Source: an uncultured Allobosea sp.
GTDB lineage: Bacteria > Pseudomonadota > Alphaproteobacteria > Rhizobiales > Beijerinckiaceae
Direction of reading: 5' to 3'
Length of the DNA stretch: 64,000 bases
Assembly (NCBI RefSeq): GCF_945956895.1
Contig: NZ_CAMFJF010000004.1
Location: 123,927 to 187,926, forward strand
A model generated the notes under the pieces. The model was not told where the DNA came from, searched no databases, and was given only the letters and a program-made list of their open reading frames with translations. Made by a program: the position numbers and the translations under genes. This document shows, piece after piece, positions 30,222 through 40,501 of this stretch (positions within the stretch are counted from its first letter, which is position 1; each line of letters starts with the position of its first letter).

Positions 30222-32136
30222 CCGGCTGAACAGGCGCGCGCCGGCGCGCCAGTCCATGCTCGGTCTTGTTCCAGACGAAGCGGCGGTTGAAGTAGTCGTA
30301 GAGCGCCATCCAGGCGGCCACCGAGACCAGCGCGTAATAGAGCGGCAACAGCGGCACGAGCAGCAGCAGGCCCGGCGAGCCCCGGCGCAGCGCGCCGACG
30401 ATCGGCGGCACGAACAGCGCGACGCTGCCGAGCATCCAGACCCCGAGCGCGATGATCGAGGTCAGGGTTGCGGCGGTGCCGACCGGCGCGAAGAGCGAGC
30501 CGTCCCAACAGGCGATCAGGGCGGCGATGGCGAAGGCGGGATAGCCGAGCGCCGTCGCGACAGTGCCGAAAACCAGCGAGAGGAAGGCGAGGGTCGCGGC
30601 AAGGCCGGCCTCGCGCAGCAGCCGCAGGGGCGCGCGCGAATGCGTTACCAGCGTCTGGATATAGCCCTTGATCCAGCGCGAGCGCTGCTTCAGCCAGGCT
30701 GGGACGGTAACCGGCGCTTCTTCGTGGGTGTTCGAGGGCAGGTCGCCGATGCGATAGCCGGCACGTACCAGCCTGAAGCCGAGATCGGCATCCTCCGTCA
30801 CGTTCCAGGCGTCCCAACCGCCCACAGTGCGTAGCGCCTCGGTCCGGAAATGGTTCGAGGTCCCGCCCAGCATGATCGGCAGCTGGAATTGCAGCAGGCC
30901 GGGATTCAGCACTTCGAACAGCCCGGCATATTCGAGTGCGAACAGGCCGGGCAGCACACCCTCCTCGGCATGGTCGATCATGAGCCGCGCCTGCAGGCAG
31001 CCGAGATCCTTCGGGCCGCCGAGGAAGCGCGCCGCCGCCATCCGCAATTGCTGCGGGTCGGGAATGTCTTCAGCATCGAAGATGGTGAAGAGCGAGCCGC
31101 GCGCTTCGAGCAGCGCGAGGTTGAGTGCGCGTGGCTTGGTGCGCGGAACGCCGGGTGGGACGACGGTCACGGAGAAATGCGGCGGCAGCGCCATTTGCGC
31201 CAACGCGTTGCGCATGCCGGTGTCGTCGGCCTCGATCAGCAGGCGAATATCGAGCTTGGCTGCGGGATAGTCGAGCGCGCCGAGCGCATCCGTCAATTGC
31301 CGGAGCACGGCAAGCTCCCGATAGAGCGGCACCGCGACGGTGTAGACGGGCAGGCGGGCATCGTCGATCCGCCAGCGATGGCTGCGCCAGAGATCGGGAG
31401 CCGAACGCTCGATCGACGCCGCCAGCCGCAGCAGGATCAGGCCGAGGAAGAGCGGGCCGAGCAGGAGTGAAAGCCCGAAGAAGGTCTCAAACGGTGCGAA
31501 GACGCCGCCGAGTGCGGCGGCAGTTGCCCCGCCCCCTGCAGCGATGATCTGGCCACGACTGGCGCCGGTGCGGGCGCTGTCGCGTGCGAGCCCGACAGGG
31601 TCGAGCCCGGCTGCCTGCTCCGCCAGGGTTTCGGCATTGCTCTGGCGCAAGGCGGCGGCGAAGCGGCGCGGGGTCGTCACCGCGATATCGTCGCGGTTGC
31701 GCGGCCCGGCTTCCAGCATCCGCCGCAGCGCCGGTCCCTCGGGCGCGAGGATGAAGCGGAAGCGCCTGTCGTCGACGGTCGGCGCGATGCCCTGGCGCAG
31801 GATCGCATCATGGCCGCCGCCCGGCCGCAGAGGCGGTGGCTGCGGCACGAAGGCGAGCCCCATCTCGGCGGCAAGCGCGCGGCAGAAGCCGGCCTCGTCG
31901 ATCAGGCCGAGCGCGATCGCCTCGCGGACCGGCTCGGTACGGTTGCGCCGGGATCTCTCGGCCGCGCGGGCGAGAAGGGAGGGCGCCAGGCCGTGCCGCG
32001 TCAGGAAGGCGAGTTCGATCGGCAGGCCTGCCGAGGCAGGCCCGGACACATCCGGACTGTCGTCGTTACCGCTGCCCCCCACTGGCCCCGGTCCCGCCCC
32101 ACGCAACGATGCCCGGTGCGGAGGCACCGGCAACAA
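30166..32136 (-). CDS. Membrane glycosyltransferase family 2 (processive type) with N-terminal extension
   Basis: YTVAVPLYRELAVLRQLTDAL, FDAEDIPDPQQL, EDADLGFRLVRAG, QRSRWIKGYIQT (QRxRW), C-terminal TM helices; start uncertain. Confidence 0.88.
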   Translation of the reverse strand: MLPVPPHRASLRGAGPGPVGGSGNDDSPDVSGPASAGLPIELAFLTRHGLAPSLLARAAERSRRNRTEPVREAIALGLIDEAGFCRALAAEMGLAFVPQPPPLRPGGGHDAILRQGIAPTVDDRRFRFILAPEGPALRRMLEAGPRNRDDIAVTTPRRFAAALRQSNAETLAEQAAGLDPVGLARDSARTGASRGQIIAAGGGATAAALGGVFAPFETFFGLSLLLGPLFLGLILLRLAASIERSAPDLWRSHRWRIDDARLPVYTVAVPLYRELAVLRQLTDALGALDYPAAKLDIRLLIEADDTGMRNALAQMALPPHFSVTVVPPGVPRTKPRALNLALLEARGSLFTIFDAEDIPDPQQLRMAAARFLGGPKDLGCLQARLMIDHAEEGVLPGLFALEYAGLFEVLNPGLLQFQLPIMLGGTSNHFRTEALRTVGGWDAWNVTEDADLGFRLVRAGYRIGDLPSNTHEEAPVTVPAWLKQRSRWIKGYIQTLVTHSRAPLRLLREAGLAATLAFLSLVFGTVATALGYPAFAIAALIACWDGSLFAPVGTAATLTSIIALGVWMLGSVALFVPPIVGALRRGSPGLLLLVPLLPLYYALVSVAAWMALYDYFNRRFVWNKTEHGLARRRAPVQPVTSDAAIPLPPAPETARY

Positions 32137-32205
32137 CCCATGGTTGCTGTTGACGCTACGGAAGTCGAGGGGCCGCGCCTAGAACTTTGGACGAGGCCGG
32201 CGGCG

Positions 32206-33423
32206 TCAGCGCGCCGCCAGGATCTCCGCGACCTGCGGGATGTCCTTGTCGCCGCGGCCGGAGAGATTGACCACCATCAGATGGTCCTTCGGCTTCTGCG
32301 GGGCGAGCTCGGCGACGCGGGCGAGCGCATGCGCGGACTCCAGCGCTGGAATAATACCTTCCAACCTTGAGATGAGCTGGAACGCCTCCAGCGCCTCCTC
32401 GTCCGTGGCGGAGAGATAGGTCGCCCGGCCGACATCGTGCAGCCAGGAATGCTCCGGGCCGATGCCGGGATAGTCGAGCCCGGCCGAGATCGAATGGGCA
32501 TCCTTGATCTGCCCGTCATCGTCCATCAGCAGGAAGGTGCGGTTGCCGTGCAGCACGCCGGGGCGCCCGCCCGTGAGCGATGCCGCATGCAGCCCGCTCG
32601 GAATGCCGTGGCCGGCCGCCTCTACGCCGTAAATCTCGACGGACGGATCGTCGAGGAAGGGGTGGAACAGGCCCATGGCGTTCGAGCCGCCGCCGATGCA
32701 GGCGATCAGCGAATCCGGCAGGCGGCCCTCGGCCTCCTGCATCTGCTCGCGCGTCTCCTTGCCGATGATCGACTGGAAATCGCGCACCATCGCCGGATAG
32801 GGATGCGGGCCCGCAACCGTGCCGATGCAGTAGAAGGTCGTCGCGACATTGGTCACCCAGTCGCGCAGCGCCTCGTTCATCGCGTCCTTCAGCGTCTTGG
32901 TGCCGGATTCGACCGGCACGACCTTGGCGCCGAGCATCTGCATGCGGAAGACGTTCGGGGCCTGCCGGGCGACGTCGACCGCGCCCATATAGACGATGCA
33001 TTCCAGGCCGTAGCGGGCGCAGAGCGTCGCGGTCGCGACACCGTGCTGACCGGCGCCGGTCTCGGCGATGATGCGCCTCTTGCCCATGCGCCGCGCCAGC
33101 AGAATCTGGCCGAGCACATTGTTCACCTTGTGGGAGCCGGTGTGGTTCAGCTCCTCGCGCTTCAGATAGATCTTGGCGCCGTTGAAATGCTCGGTCAGAC
33201 GCTCGGCGAGATAGAGCGGCGAGGGCCGGCCGACATAGTGCTTCAGCCCGCTGGTCATTTCGGCGTGATAGGCCGGGTCGGCCTTGGCGGCTTTGTAGGC
33301 CTCTTCCAGCTCGAGGATCAGCGGCATCAGCGTCTCGGCGACGAAGCGGCCGCCGAACAGGCCGAAGCGGCCGTTCTCGTCGGGGCCGTTGCGATAGCTG
33401 TTCGGGGTCGAGGGGGCGTTCAT
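32206..33423 (-). CDS. trpB: Tryptophan synthase subunit beta
   Basis: [75 protein letters not shown]. Confidence 0.98.
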   Translation of the reverse strand: MNAPSTPNSYRNGPDENGRFGLFGGRFVAETLMPLILELEEAYKAAKADPAYHAEMTSGLKHYVGRPSPLYLAERLTEHFNGAKIYLKREELNHTGSHKVNNVLGQILLARRMGKRRIIAETGAGQHGVATATLCARYGLECIVYMGAVDVARQAPNVFRMQMLGAKVVPVESGTKTLKDAMNEALRDWVTNVATTFYCIGTVAGPHPYPAMVRDFQSIIGKETREQMQEAEGRLPDSLIACIGGGSNAMGLFHPFLDDPSVEIYGVEAAGHGIPSGLHAASLTGGRPGVLHGNRTFLLMDDDGQIKDAHSISAGLDYPGIGPEHSWLHDVGRATYLSATDEEALEAFQLISRLEGIIPALESAHALARVAELAPQKPKDHLMVVNLSGRGDKDIPQVAEILAAR

Positions 33424-34103
33424 GCCGTCAAACCTTCTTGCAGTGCCGCCCCGGCCTTGCGGGCCGATGCGATGAATTTCGCGATCCGCGCGGGATCCTT
33501 GATCCCCGGCGCGCTTTCGACGCCCGAGGAGACATCGACGCCCGCCGGCCGCGTGATGCCGATGGCCTCGGCAACATTCGCCGGATCGAGCCCGCCCGAT
33601 AGCATGAAGCGCTGCGAAGGGTCGAGACTGGCGAGCAGGCCCCAGTCGAAGGGTCTGCCATGCCCGCCGGGGAAGGCCGCATCCTTCGGCGGCTTGGCAT
33701 CGAGCAGGATGAGATCGGCGGCATCGCGATAGCCCGCGACGGCTCTGAGGTCTTCCGCCGTCGCGATACCGAGCGCCTTCATCACCGGCCGGGCGACGGC
33801 GCGGCGCAGCGCTGCGGTCTGTTCCGGTGTCTCGCGGCCATGGAACTGGAACCAGTCGGGGTTCAGCGCTTCCGCGAGCTCCGCCGCCTCCGGCTCGCTC
33901 CAGTCGACGACGAGCGCGACGATCTCCGTCTTGCCGCGCGCGATCGCCGCCAATTCCCTGGCGCGCTCCAGCGTCACGTAGCGCGGGCTCTTCGGGTGGA
34001 AATTGAGTCCGATCATGTCGGCCCCGGCCGCAAGCGCGGCCTCCAGCGTCTCAGGCGTCGAGAGACCGCAGATCTTGATCAGGAAGGGCGAACCGATGGA
34101 CAT
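33420..34103 (-). CDS. trpF: Phosphoribosylanthranilate isomerase
   Basis: [63 protein letters not shown]; overlaps trpB start by 4 bp. Confidence 0.96.
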   Translation of the reverse strand: MSIGSPFLIKICGLSTPETLEAALAAGADMIGLNFHPKSPRYVTLERARELAAIARGKTEIVALVVDWSEPEAAELAEALNPDWFQFHGRETPEQTAALRRAVARPVMKALGIATAEDLRAVAGYRDAADLILLDAKPPKDAAFPGGHGRPFDWGLLASLDPSQRFMLSGGLDPANVAEAIGITRPAGVDVSSGVESAPGIKDPARIAKFIASARKAGAALQEGLTA

Positions 34104-34153
34104 GGCCCGGCGTTTAGCACGGTCCGTTCGCGGGCGCATGCCGTACTTGCGAC

Positions 34154-35503
34154 ATGATGACGAAGGAAGCCATGTTCGGACAAGGCGAAGAGGGGGACGG
34201 GTTGATCCGGCTGGGCATGGGCAGACGCGGGCTGACGATGATGGCGGGCCTGCTCGCCATCTCCGGCCTCGTTGCGGCCACGTTCTACTATATCAACCAG
34301 CCCCGAACCTTGCGCCTCGCCGTCGGGCCGCTCGGCTCCGAGGATGCCCGCATGGCGGCAGCCTTCGTGCAGGGTCTCAACCGCGACAAGGCTTCCGTGC
34401 GCCTGCGCCTCGTCCTGACCGAAGGTTCCGAAGACAGCGCCAAGAAGATCGATGCAGGCCAGGCCGATCTCGCCATGTTGCGCGCCGACATCGCCATGCC
34501 CTCGACGGCGGACACGGTCCTGATCACGCGGCGGACCTTTCCGTTCTTCATCACCACGGCGGAGACCGCGATCGGACGCATCGCCGACCTGCGTGGCCGG
34601 AAGATCGGTGTCGGCCGCAATCCGGCCGGCAATGCCGCGCTGCTGAAGCGCGTGCTGGCGCAGTACGAGGTCCGGCCCGAGGAGGTCGAGATCGTCGGCC
34701 TGAGCCAGGAAGAGATCGTGCCGGCGGCAAAGGAGAAGCGCATCGATGTCTTCTTCTCGATCAATGCGGTCGGCTCCCACGCCAATAATGACAGTCTGCG
34801 CCGTCTGCGCGAAGCCTGGGGCAACGATCCTGTCCTGATCCCGGTTCGCGAGGCCGACGCGCTCGCCGCGCATTACCGCGCGATCGAATCCGGCGAGATC
34901 GTGCGCGGCGCGCTCGGCGGCGATCCACCCCGCCCGGCCGAGAGCCAGCCGACCATCTCGATCACCTCGCGTCTCGTCGCGGCGCAGAGCCTCGACGACA
35001 ATCTTGTCGGTGAACTGACCAAGGACATCCTCGGCCTGCGCCTGACGCTGGCCTCGGAACTGCCGGCGGTGCAGGCGCTCGAGACGCCCTCGACCGACAA
35101 GGATGCTCCCTTGCCGGTCCATTCCGGCGCGGCCGCCTATATCGACGGTGAGCAGGAGAGCTTCTTCGACCGCTACGGCGACTGGTTCTATATCGGCGCC
35201 ATGGCGCTCTCGGCCGTGGGCACGGGCGGCGCCGCGCTGCTCGGCCGCGAAAGCGCCAACCGGCGCCGGCGCGCCATGTCGGGCCTCGACGAGTTGCTGG
35301 AGCTGCTCGCCGTCATCCGCTCCTGCGAGGACGAGACGGAATTGATGCGTCTCGGCCAGGAAGCCGACCAGATCCTGACGCGCGTGCTGGCGGACTATGC
35401 CAAGGGCGATCTCGACGTGGCCGCGCTCGCCGCCTACCGCCTCGCCATCGATCAGGTCGGCCGGGCCGTCGCCGAAAGGCAGCGGGCGCTGGCGGAAGCC
35501 TGA
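34154..35503 (+). CDS. TAXI-family TRAP-type solute-binding protein with C-terminal TM/cytoplasmic region
   Basis: RTLRLAVGPLGSEDARMAAAFVQGLNRDKASVRLRLVLTEGSEDSAKKIDAGQADLAMLRADIAMPS; TM at YIGAMALSAVGTGGAALL. Confidence 0.8.
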   Translation: MMTKEAMFGQGEEGDGLIRLGMGRRGLTMMAGLLAISGLVAATFYYINQPRTLRLAVGPLGSEDARMAAAFVQGLNRDKASVRLRLVLTEGSEDSAKKIDAGQADLAMLRADIAMPSTADTVLITRRTFPFFITTAETAIGRIADLRGRKIGVGRNPAGNAALLKRVLAQYEVRPEEVEIVGLSQEEIVPAAKEKRIDVFFSINAVGSHANNDSLRRLREAWGNDPVLIPVREADALAAHYRAIESGEIVRGALGGDPPRPAESQPTISITSRLVAAQSLDDNLVGELTKDILGLRLTLASELPAVQALETPSTDKDAPLPVHSGAAAYIDGEQESFFDRYGDWFYIGAMALSAVGTGGAALLGRESANRRRRAMSGLDELLELLAVIRSCEDETELMRLGQEADQILTRVLADYAKGDLDVAALAAYRLAIDQVGRAVAERQRALAEA

Positions 35504-35512
35504 GCCTATTTA

Positions 35513-35543
35513 CTTTTCGGCAGCCTCGGCGGTTGCCGAAAAG
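35513..35543. terminator. Hairpin between TAXI gene and typA
   Basis: CTTTTCGGCA-gcctcggcggt-TGCCGAAAAG, 10-bp perfect stem immediately after stop. Confidence 0.65.
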
Positions 35544-35657
35544 CCCGCCAGCGTTTATGTGCAGCGCAACGAATTCCAGATTCACGTGAAACAGGCTGCG
35601 CCGGCGGGGCATCGCTCCAGACCGGCTCGTGGCCTTGAAAGCAAGGCCCAGACCCGC

Positions 35658-37481
35658 ATGTCCATGCGCAACATCGCCATCATCGCGCACGTCGACCATG
35701 GCAAGACGACCCTCGTCGACAAGCTCCTGCAGCAGTCCGGCGCCTTCCGCGAGAACCAGCGCGTCGCCGAGCGCGTGATGGATTCGAACGATCTCGAGAA
35801 GGAGCGCGGCATCACCATCCTGGCCAAGGCGACCTCGGTCGTCTGGAAGGACACGCGCATCAACATCGTCGACACCCCCGGCCACGCCGATTTCGGCGGC
35901 GAGGTCGAGCGCATCCTGAACATGGTCGACTCCGCCATCGTGCTGGTCGACGCCGCCGAAGGCCCGATGCCGCAGACCAAGTTCGTGGTCTCGAAGGCGC
36001 TGAAGCTCGGCCTTCGTCCGATCGTCGCGATCAACAAGGTCGACAAGCCCGACGCCCGCACCACCGAGGTCATCAACGAGGTCTTCGACCTCTTCGCCGC
36101 GCTCGATGCCACCGATGAGCAGCTCGACTTCCCGATCCTCTACGGCTCGGGCAAGCAGGGCTGGATGGCGCACTCGCCGGAAGGTCCGCAGGACCAGGGC
36201 CTCGCGCCCATGTACGACCTCATCCTCAAGCACGTCCCGGCCCCGGCGGTCGAGGACGGCCCGTTCCGCATGATCGGCACGCTGCTGGAGGCCAATCCCT
36301 ATCTCGGCCGCATCATCACCGGCCGCGTCACTTCCGGTACGGCGAAGCCGAACCAGACCATCAAGGTGCTCTCGGGCGACGGCACGACGGTCGAGACCGG
36401 CCGCATCTCGAAGATTCTCGCCTTCCGCGGCATCGAGCGCCAGCCGATCGAGGAGGCCGTCGCCGGCGATATCGTCTCGATCGCCGGCCTGGTGAAGGGC
36501 ACCGTCGCCGACACCTTCTGCGACCCGGCCGTCACCGACCCGATCAAGGCCCAGCCGATCGATCCGCCGACGGTGTCGATGACCTTCTCGGTCAACGATT
36601 CCCCGCTCGCCGGCACCGAAGGCGACAAGGTCACGACCCGCGTCATCCGCGACCGCCTGTTCAAGGAGGCCGAGGGCAATGTCGCGCTGAAGATCGAGGA
36701 AGCCACCGATAAGGACAGCTACATCGTCTCCGGCCGTGGCGAATTGCAGCTCGCGATCCTGATCGAGACGATGCGCCGCGAGGGCTTTGAGCTCGGCGTC
36801 TCGCGTCCGCGCGTCGTGCTGAAGCGCGATGAGGCCGGCCAGCTCCTGGAGCCGATCGAGGAAGTCGTGATCGACGTCGACGAGGAGCATTCCGGCGTCG
36901 TCGTGCAGAAGATGGCCGAGCGCAAGGCCGACATGCTGGAGATGCGCCCGTCCGGCGGCAATCGCCTGCGCCTCGTCTTCCATGCGCCGACCCGTGGCCT
37001 CATCGGCTATCAGGGCGAGCTGCTGACCGATACGCGCGGTACCGCGATCATGAACCGGCTCTTCCACGCCTATCTGCCCTATAAGGGCGAGATCGCCGGC
37101 CGCCGCAACGGCGTGCTGATCGCGATGGAGACCGGCGAGGCTGTCGCCTACGCGCTGTGGAACCTCGAAGATCGCGGCCCGATGATGATCGAGCCGGGCT
37201 GGAAGGTCTATCAGGGCATGATCGTCGGCGAGCACACCCGCGAGAACGATCTCGAGGTGAACGTGCTCAAGGGCAAGAAGCTCACCAACATCCGCACGAC
37301 GTCGAAGGACGAGGCGGTGCGCCTGACTCCGCCGATCCGGATGACGCTGGAGCGTTCGCTGGCCTGGATCGACGATGACGAGCTCGTCGAGGTCACCCCG
37401 AAGTCGATCCGCCTGCGCAAGGGCATCCTCGACCCGAACGAGCGCAAGCGCTCGCAGAAGCAGAAGGCCGAAGTGGCCTGA
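35658..37481 (+). CDS. typA: Ribosome-associated GTPase TypA/BipA
   Basis: [60 protein letters not shown]; full-length C-terminus. Confidence 0.97.
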   Translation: MSMRNIAIIAHVDHGKTTLVDKLLQQSGAFRENQRVAERVMDSNDLEKERGITILAKATSVVWKDTRINIVDTPGHADFGGEVERILNMVDSAIVLVDAAEGPMPQTKFVVSKALKLGLRPIVAINKVDKPDARTTEVINEVFDLFAALDATDEQLDFPILYGSGKQGWMAHSPEGPQDQGLAPMYDLILKHVPAPAVEDGPFRMIGTLLEANPYLGRIITGRVTSGTAKPNQTIKVLSGDGTTVETGRISKILAFRGIERQPIEEAVAGDIVSIAGLVKGTVADTFCDPAVTDPIKAQPIDPPTVSMTFSVNDSPLAGTEGDKVTTRVIRDRLFKEAEGNVALKIEEATDKDSYIVSGRGELQLAILIETMRREGFELGVSRPRVVLKRDEAGQLLEPIEEVVIDVDEEHSGVVVQKMAERKADMLEMRPSGGNRLRLVFHAPTRGLIGYQGELLTDTRGTAIMNRLFHAYLPYKGEIAGRRNGVLIAMETGEAVAYALWNLEDRGPMMIEPGWKVYQGMIVGEHTRENDLEVNVLKGKKLTNIRTTSKDEAVRLTPPIRMTLERSLAWIDDDELVEVTPKSIRLRKGILDPNERKRSQKQKAEVA

Positions 37482-37487
37482 GGAATT

Positions 37488-37515
37488 GGGCCGCCATATT
37501 TGGCGGCCCTCTTCA
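37488..37515 (+). terminator. Rho-independent terminator after typA
   Basis: GGGCCGCCA-tatt-TGGCGGCCC then TCTTCATTT. Confidence 0.85.
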
Positions 37516-37527
37516 TTTCGGCCTGGC

Positions 37528-38367
37528 TCAGCGGCTCATCAGCAGCGGCAGCGGCGTCGATTTCAGCAGCGATTGCGTGACGCCGCCGAGCAGCCATTCG
37601 CGCAGCCGCGAGTGCTTGTAAGCGCCGCAGACGATCAGATCGGCACCGAAATCCGTTGCGGCCTGCCGGATCGTCTCGGCTACGTCATTCTTTCCGCTCA
37701 GCGCGACGTTTCGAACGGTTACGGAAGCGCCGTGCCGGGCCAGATGCGGCGCCAGTTCCGCCCCGGCGACGAAGCGCGACAGATCCTTCTCGCCGGTGAC
37801 GGAGAGAATCTCGACCTCGGCGCCTTTCAGGAACGGCCGGACTTCCGCCACCGTGCGGGCCGCCCCCGCGCTCCCGTCCCAGGCGATCAGGATGCGCCCG
37901 GCCGCGAAGGTCTCGCAGCCCGGCGGCACGATGATCACCGGCCGGCCGCTGTCGAACAGCGCGGCTTCGATCAGGCCGCGGTCGCGCTCGGCGGCATCCT
38001 TCTCCAGATCGAGCACGCTGAGGTCGTGGACGCGGGCTTGGGCGACGAGCCGGTCGCTGAGCTCGGCATAGACCAGTTGCGGCGTCTCGATCGTGCTGGT
38101 CACGCCGGCCAGGCCGGCGCTGGTCTTGGCGAGTTCGGCGAAACGTTCGGCCAGAACGCCGATGCGTCGGTTCTCGGCGTGGACGAAGGCGACGCCGAAG
38201 TCTCCGATCAGCGAGGCCGGGATCGCGTAGCGCATCGCCGCGGCCTGGATTGTCAGATGCGCGCCCGCTTGCTGCGCGAGCGACAGGGCATAGCCGAGCG
38301 CGGATTCGCGCTCGCCCTGGCCTTCTTCGGTATAGGCGGTGAAGATGCTCTTGATTGACGGGGCCAT
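37528..38367 (-). CDS. Universal stress protein (tandem UspA-like)
   Basis: ILIAWDGSAGAARTVAEVRPFLKGAEVEILSVTGEK; C-terminal ADLIVCGAYKHSRLREWLLGGVTQSLLKSTPLPLLMSR. Confidence 0.92.
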   Translation of the reverse strand: MAPSIKSIFTAYTEEGQGERESALGYALSLAQQAGAHLTIQAAAMRYAIPASLIGDFGVAFVHAENRRIGVLAERFAELAKTSAGLAGVTSTIETPQLVYAELSDRLVAQARVHDLSVLDLEKDAAERDRGLIEAALFDSGRPVIIVPPGCETFAAGRILIAWDGSAGAARTVAEVRPFLKGAEVEILSVTGEKDLSRFVAGAELAPHLARHGASVTVRNVALSGKNDVAETIRQAATDFGADLIVCGAYKHSRLREWLLGGVTQSLLKSTPLPLLMSR

Positions 38368-38561
38368 CGAGATCTCCGGTGGTTCGCAATGTCCAGGACA
38401 TAGGCTGTCCGCATCATGGTGCCCGCGCCTTGCGCTGGGTCAAATACGGTTGCTGCGGCCGAGGGCTCTGCCCTGCGCCCGGTGCAGTGCGTGGATGACG
38501 GCGGCTGCACTTGTCGGCTTGTTCCGGCTCTGATTCTGTGTGCGGACGGAGGATCACCACC

Positions 38562-39500
38562 ATGCAATTCCGCAATCTCGGCCGCTCGGGCCTGCGTGTC
38601 TCGCTCGTCGGGCTCGGCTGCAACAATTTCGGCGGCCGCATTGATCTCGATGCCACGCGCAAGGTCGTCGATGCCGCGATCGAGCATGGCATCACCCTGT
38701 TCGACACGGCCGACATCTATGGCGAGCGCGGCGGCTCCGAGACGGCGCTCGGCGAAGTGCTGGGTGCGCGCCGCAAGCAGATCGTGCTCGCCAGCAAGTT
38801 CGGCATGGATATGGATGCCGAGGGCGTGAAGAAGGGCGGCTCGCGTCGCTACATCATGAATGCCGTCGAGGATTCCCTGCGGCGTCTCAAGACCGACTGG
38901 CTCGATCTCTACCAGCTCCATCGCCCCGATCCGCTGACCCCGATCGAGGAAACCCTGCGCGCCATGGACGATCTCGTCCGCCAGGGCAAGGTCCGCTATA
39001 TCGGCTGCTCGAACGTCGTCGCCTGGCAGGTCGCCGATGCCCAGTGGACGGCGCGCGATCTCGGCCTTCCCGGCTTCGCCTCGGCGCAGGACGAATACAG
39101 CCTGCTGAAGCGCGGCGCCGAGAAGGACCTGATCCCGGCGCTCGGTCATTACGGCATGGGGTTGCTGCCCTATTTCCCGCTCGCCAACGGCGCTCTGACC
39201 GGCAAGTACAAGCGCGGCGCGGCAATGCCCGAGGGCGCGCGCCTGACCAAGCTGCCGCAGCGCGCCGATGAGATCTTCAGCGCCGATAACTGGCGGCGGA
39301 TTGAGGGCCTGACCGCCTTCGCCGAGCAGCGTGGCCATACGCTGGTCGAGCTCGCCTTCTCCTGGCTTGCGGCGCAGCCCGTCGTTTCCAGCGTCATCGC
39401 CGGCGCGACCAGGCCGGAGCAGGTCGCGGCCAACGTCAAGGCGGCCGACTGGGCGCTGAGCGCGGAAGACCTCGCCGAGATCGACAAGATCACCGCATAG
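38562..39500 (+). CDS. Aldo/keto reductase
   Basis: MQFRNLGRSGLRVSLVGLGCNNFGGRIDLDATRKVVDAAIEHGITLFDTADIYGERGGSETALGEVLGARRKQIVLASKFG. Confidence 0.95.
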   Translation: MQFRNLGRSGLRVSLVGLGCNNFGGRIDLDATRKVVDAAIEHGITLFDTADIYGERGGSETALGEVLGARRKQIVLASKFGMDMDAEGVKKGGSRRYIMNAVEDSLRRLKTDWLDLYQLHRPDPLTPIEETLRAMDDLVRQGKVRYIGCSNVVAWQVADAQWTARDLGLPGFASAQDEYSLLKRGAEKDLIPALGHYGMGLLPYFPLANGALTGKYKRGAAMPEGARLTKLPQRADEIFSADNWRRIEGLTAFAEQRGHTLVELAFSWLAAQPVVSSVIAGATRPEQVAANVKAADWALSAEDLAEIDKITA

Positions 39501-39543
39501 GCTCTGCGGGCAGTTAGCCGCCTCGGCTTCATGGTGGCTACGC

Positions 39544-39692
39544 CGTCATTCCGGGGCTTCGCGCCAGCGAAGAGCCCGGAACCCAGAACCGATACGGTCT
39601 CCACGAAAGGTGTGGTCGGGTCATCGACCAAATCGGTAATGGCATCGGTTCTGGATTCCAGGTTCAGGCCTGCGGCCTGCCCCGGAATGACG
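39544..39692. repeat. Intergenic inverted-repeat element, family B
   Basis: cgtcattccggggcttcgcgccagcgaagagcccggaacccagaaccga...tcggttctggattccaggttcaggcctgcggcctgccccggaatgacg. Confidence 0.88.
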
Positions 39693-39741
39693 GTTGAGGT
39701 TCGAGTAACGCGTCTCCGAAAACCACCGCCTCAGGCTACGC

Positions 39742-40389
39742 TCACAGGAACGTCGCGATCTCCTCCAGCGGTTTCTTGCCGATGGCGGGGACGGCGCAGC
39801 CCTCCTCTGGATAGCCGACGACGAGCAGGATCAGCGCCTTCTCGTTGTCGGGCCGTCCGCAGATCGCGTTGAGGAAGTTCATCGGCGCCGGCGTATGCGT
39901 CAGCGTCGCAAGGCCTGCATCATGCAATGCCGCGATCAGGAAGCCGGTGGCGATGCCGACCGATTCCGGCACGTAATAGTGCTTGATCCTGTTGCCCTCG
40001 GCATCGACGCCCCAGCGCTGGGCGAAGATCGCGATCAGCCAGGGCGCGGTCTCCAGGAACGGCTTGTTCTCATCGGTGCCGAGATGGGAGAGTGCGTCCA
40101 GCCATTCCTCGCCGGCCCGGCCGGCATAGAAGGCGCGCTCCTCCTCCTCGGCGCCCACACGGATCAGCGCCTTGCGCTGCGGGTCGGAGATGCAGACGAA
40201 GCTCCAGGGCTGCTGGTTGGCGCCTGACGGAGCCGTGCCGGCGACGCGCACCGCCGTCTCGATCAGCTTCCGCGGCACCGGCTTGTCCGAGAAGTCGCGC
40301 ACCGTGCGTCGCTTGCGCATCCGGGCGAGGAAGGCATCGGCCCGGCCCTGCATCTCGGCTTCCGGAACGCCCTCGAAGACGAGCGGCAT
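39742..40389 (-). CDS. Nitroreductase family flavoprotein (iodotyrosine deiodinase-like branch)
   Basis: [114 protein letters not shown]; start may lie further upstream. Confidence 0.85.
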   Translation of the reverse strand: MPLVFEGVPEAEMQGRADAFLARMRKRRTVRDFSDKPVPRKLIETAVRVAGTAPSGANQQPWSFVCISDPQRKALIRVGAEEEERAFYAGRAGEEWLDALSHLGTDENKPFLETAPWLIAIFAQRWGVDAEGNRIKHYYVPESVGIATGFLIAALHDAGLATLTHTPAPMNFLNAICGRPDNEKALILLVVGYPEEGCAVPAIGKKPLEEIATFL

Positions 40390-40501
40390 GGTGACATAGA
40401 GGCTCACGGCGTTTCTCTCCTGACGCATTTTGGCCAGCTTGCTGCGAATCGCAGGCTGGATGCAATGGACCGGTTGCGTCGGCCCGCTTATGGTCCGCGC
40501 C

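Noticed and set aside
35397-35657. N-terminal extension of the typA ORF
   Set aside because: Runs through the upstream gene's 3' end and a hairpin; conserved start [17 protein letters not shown] at 35658.
35313-37235. 640-aa minus-strand ORF opposite typA
   Set aside because: Antisense shadow of a conserved GTPase gene.
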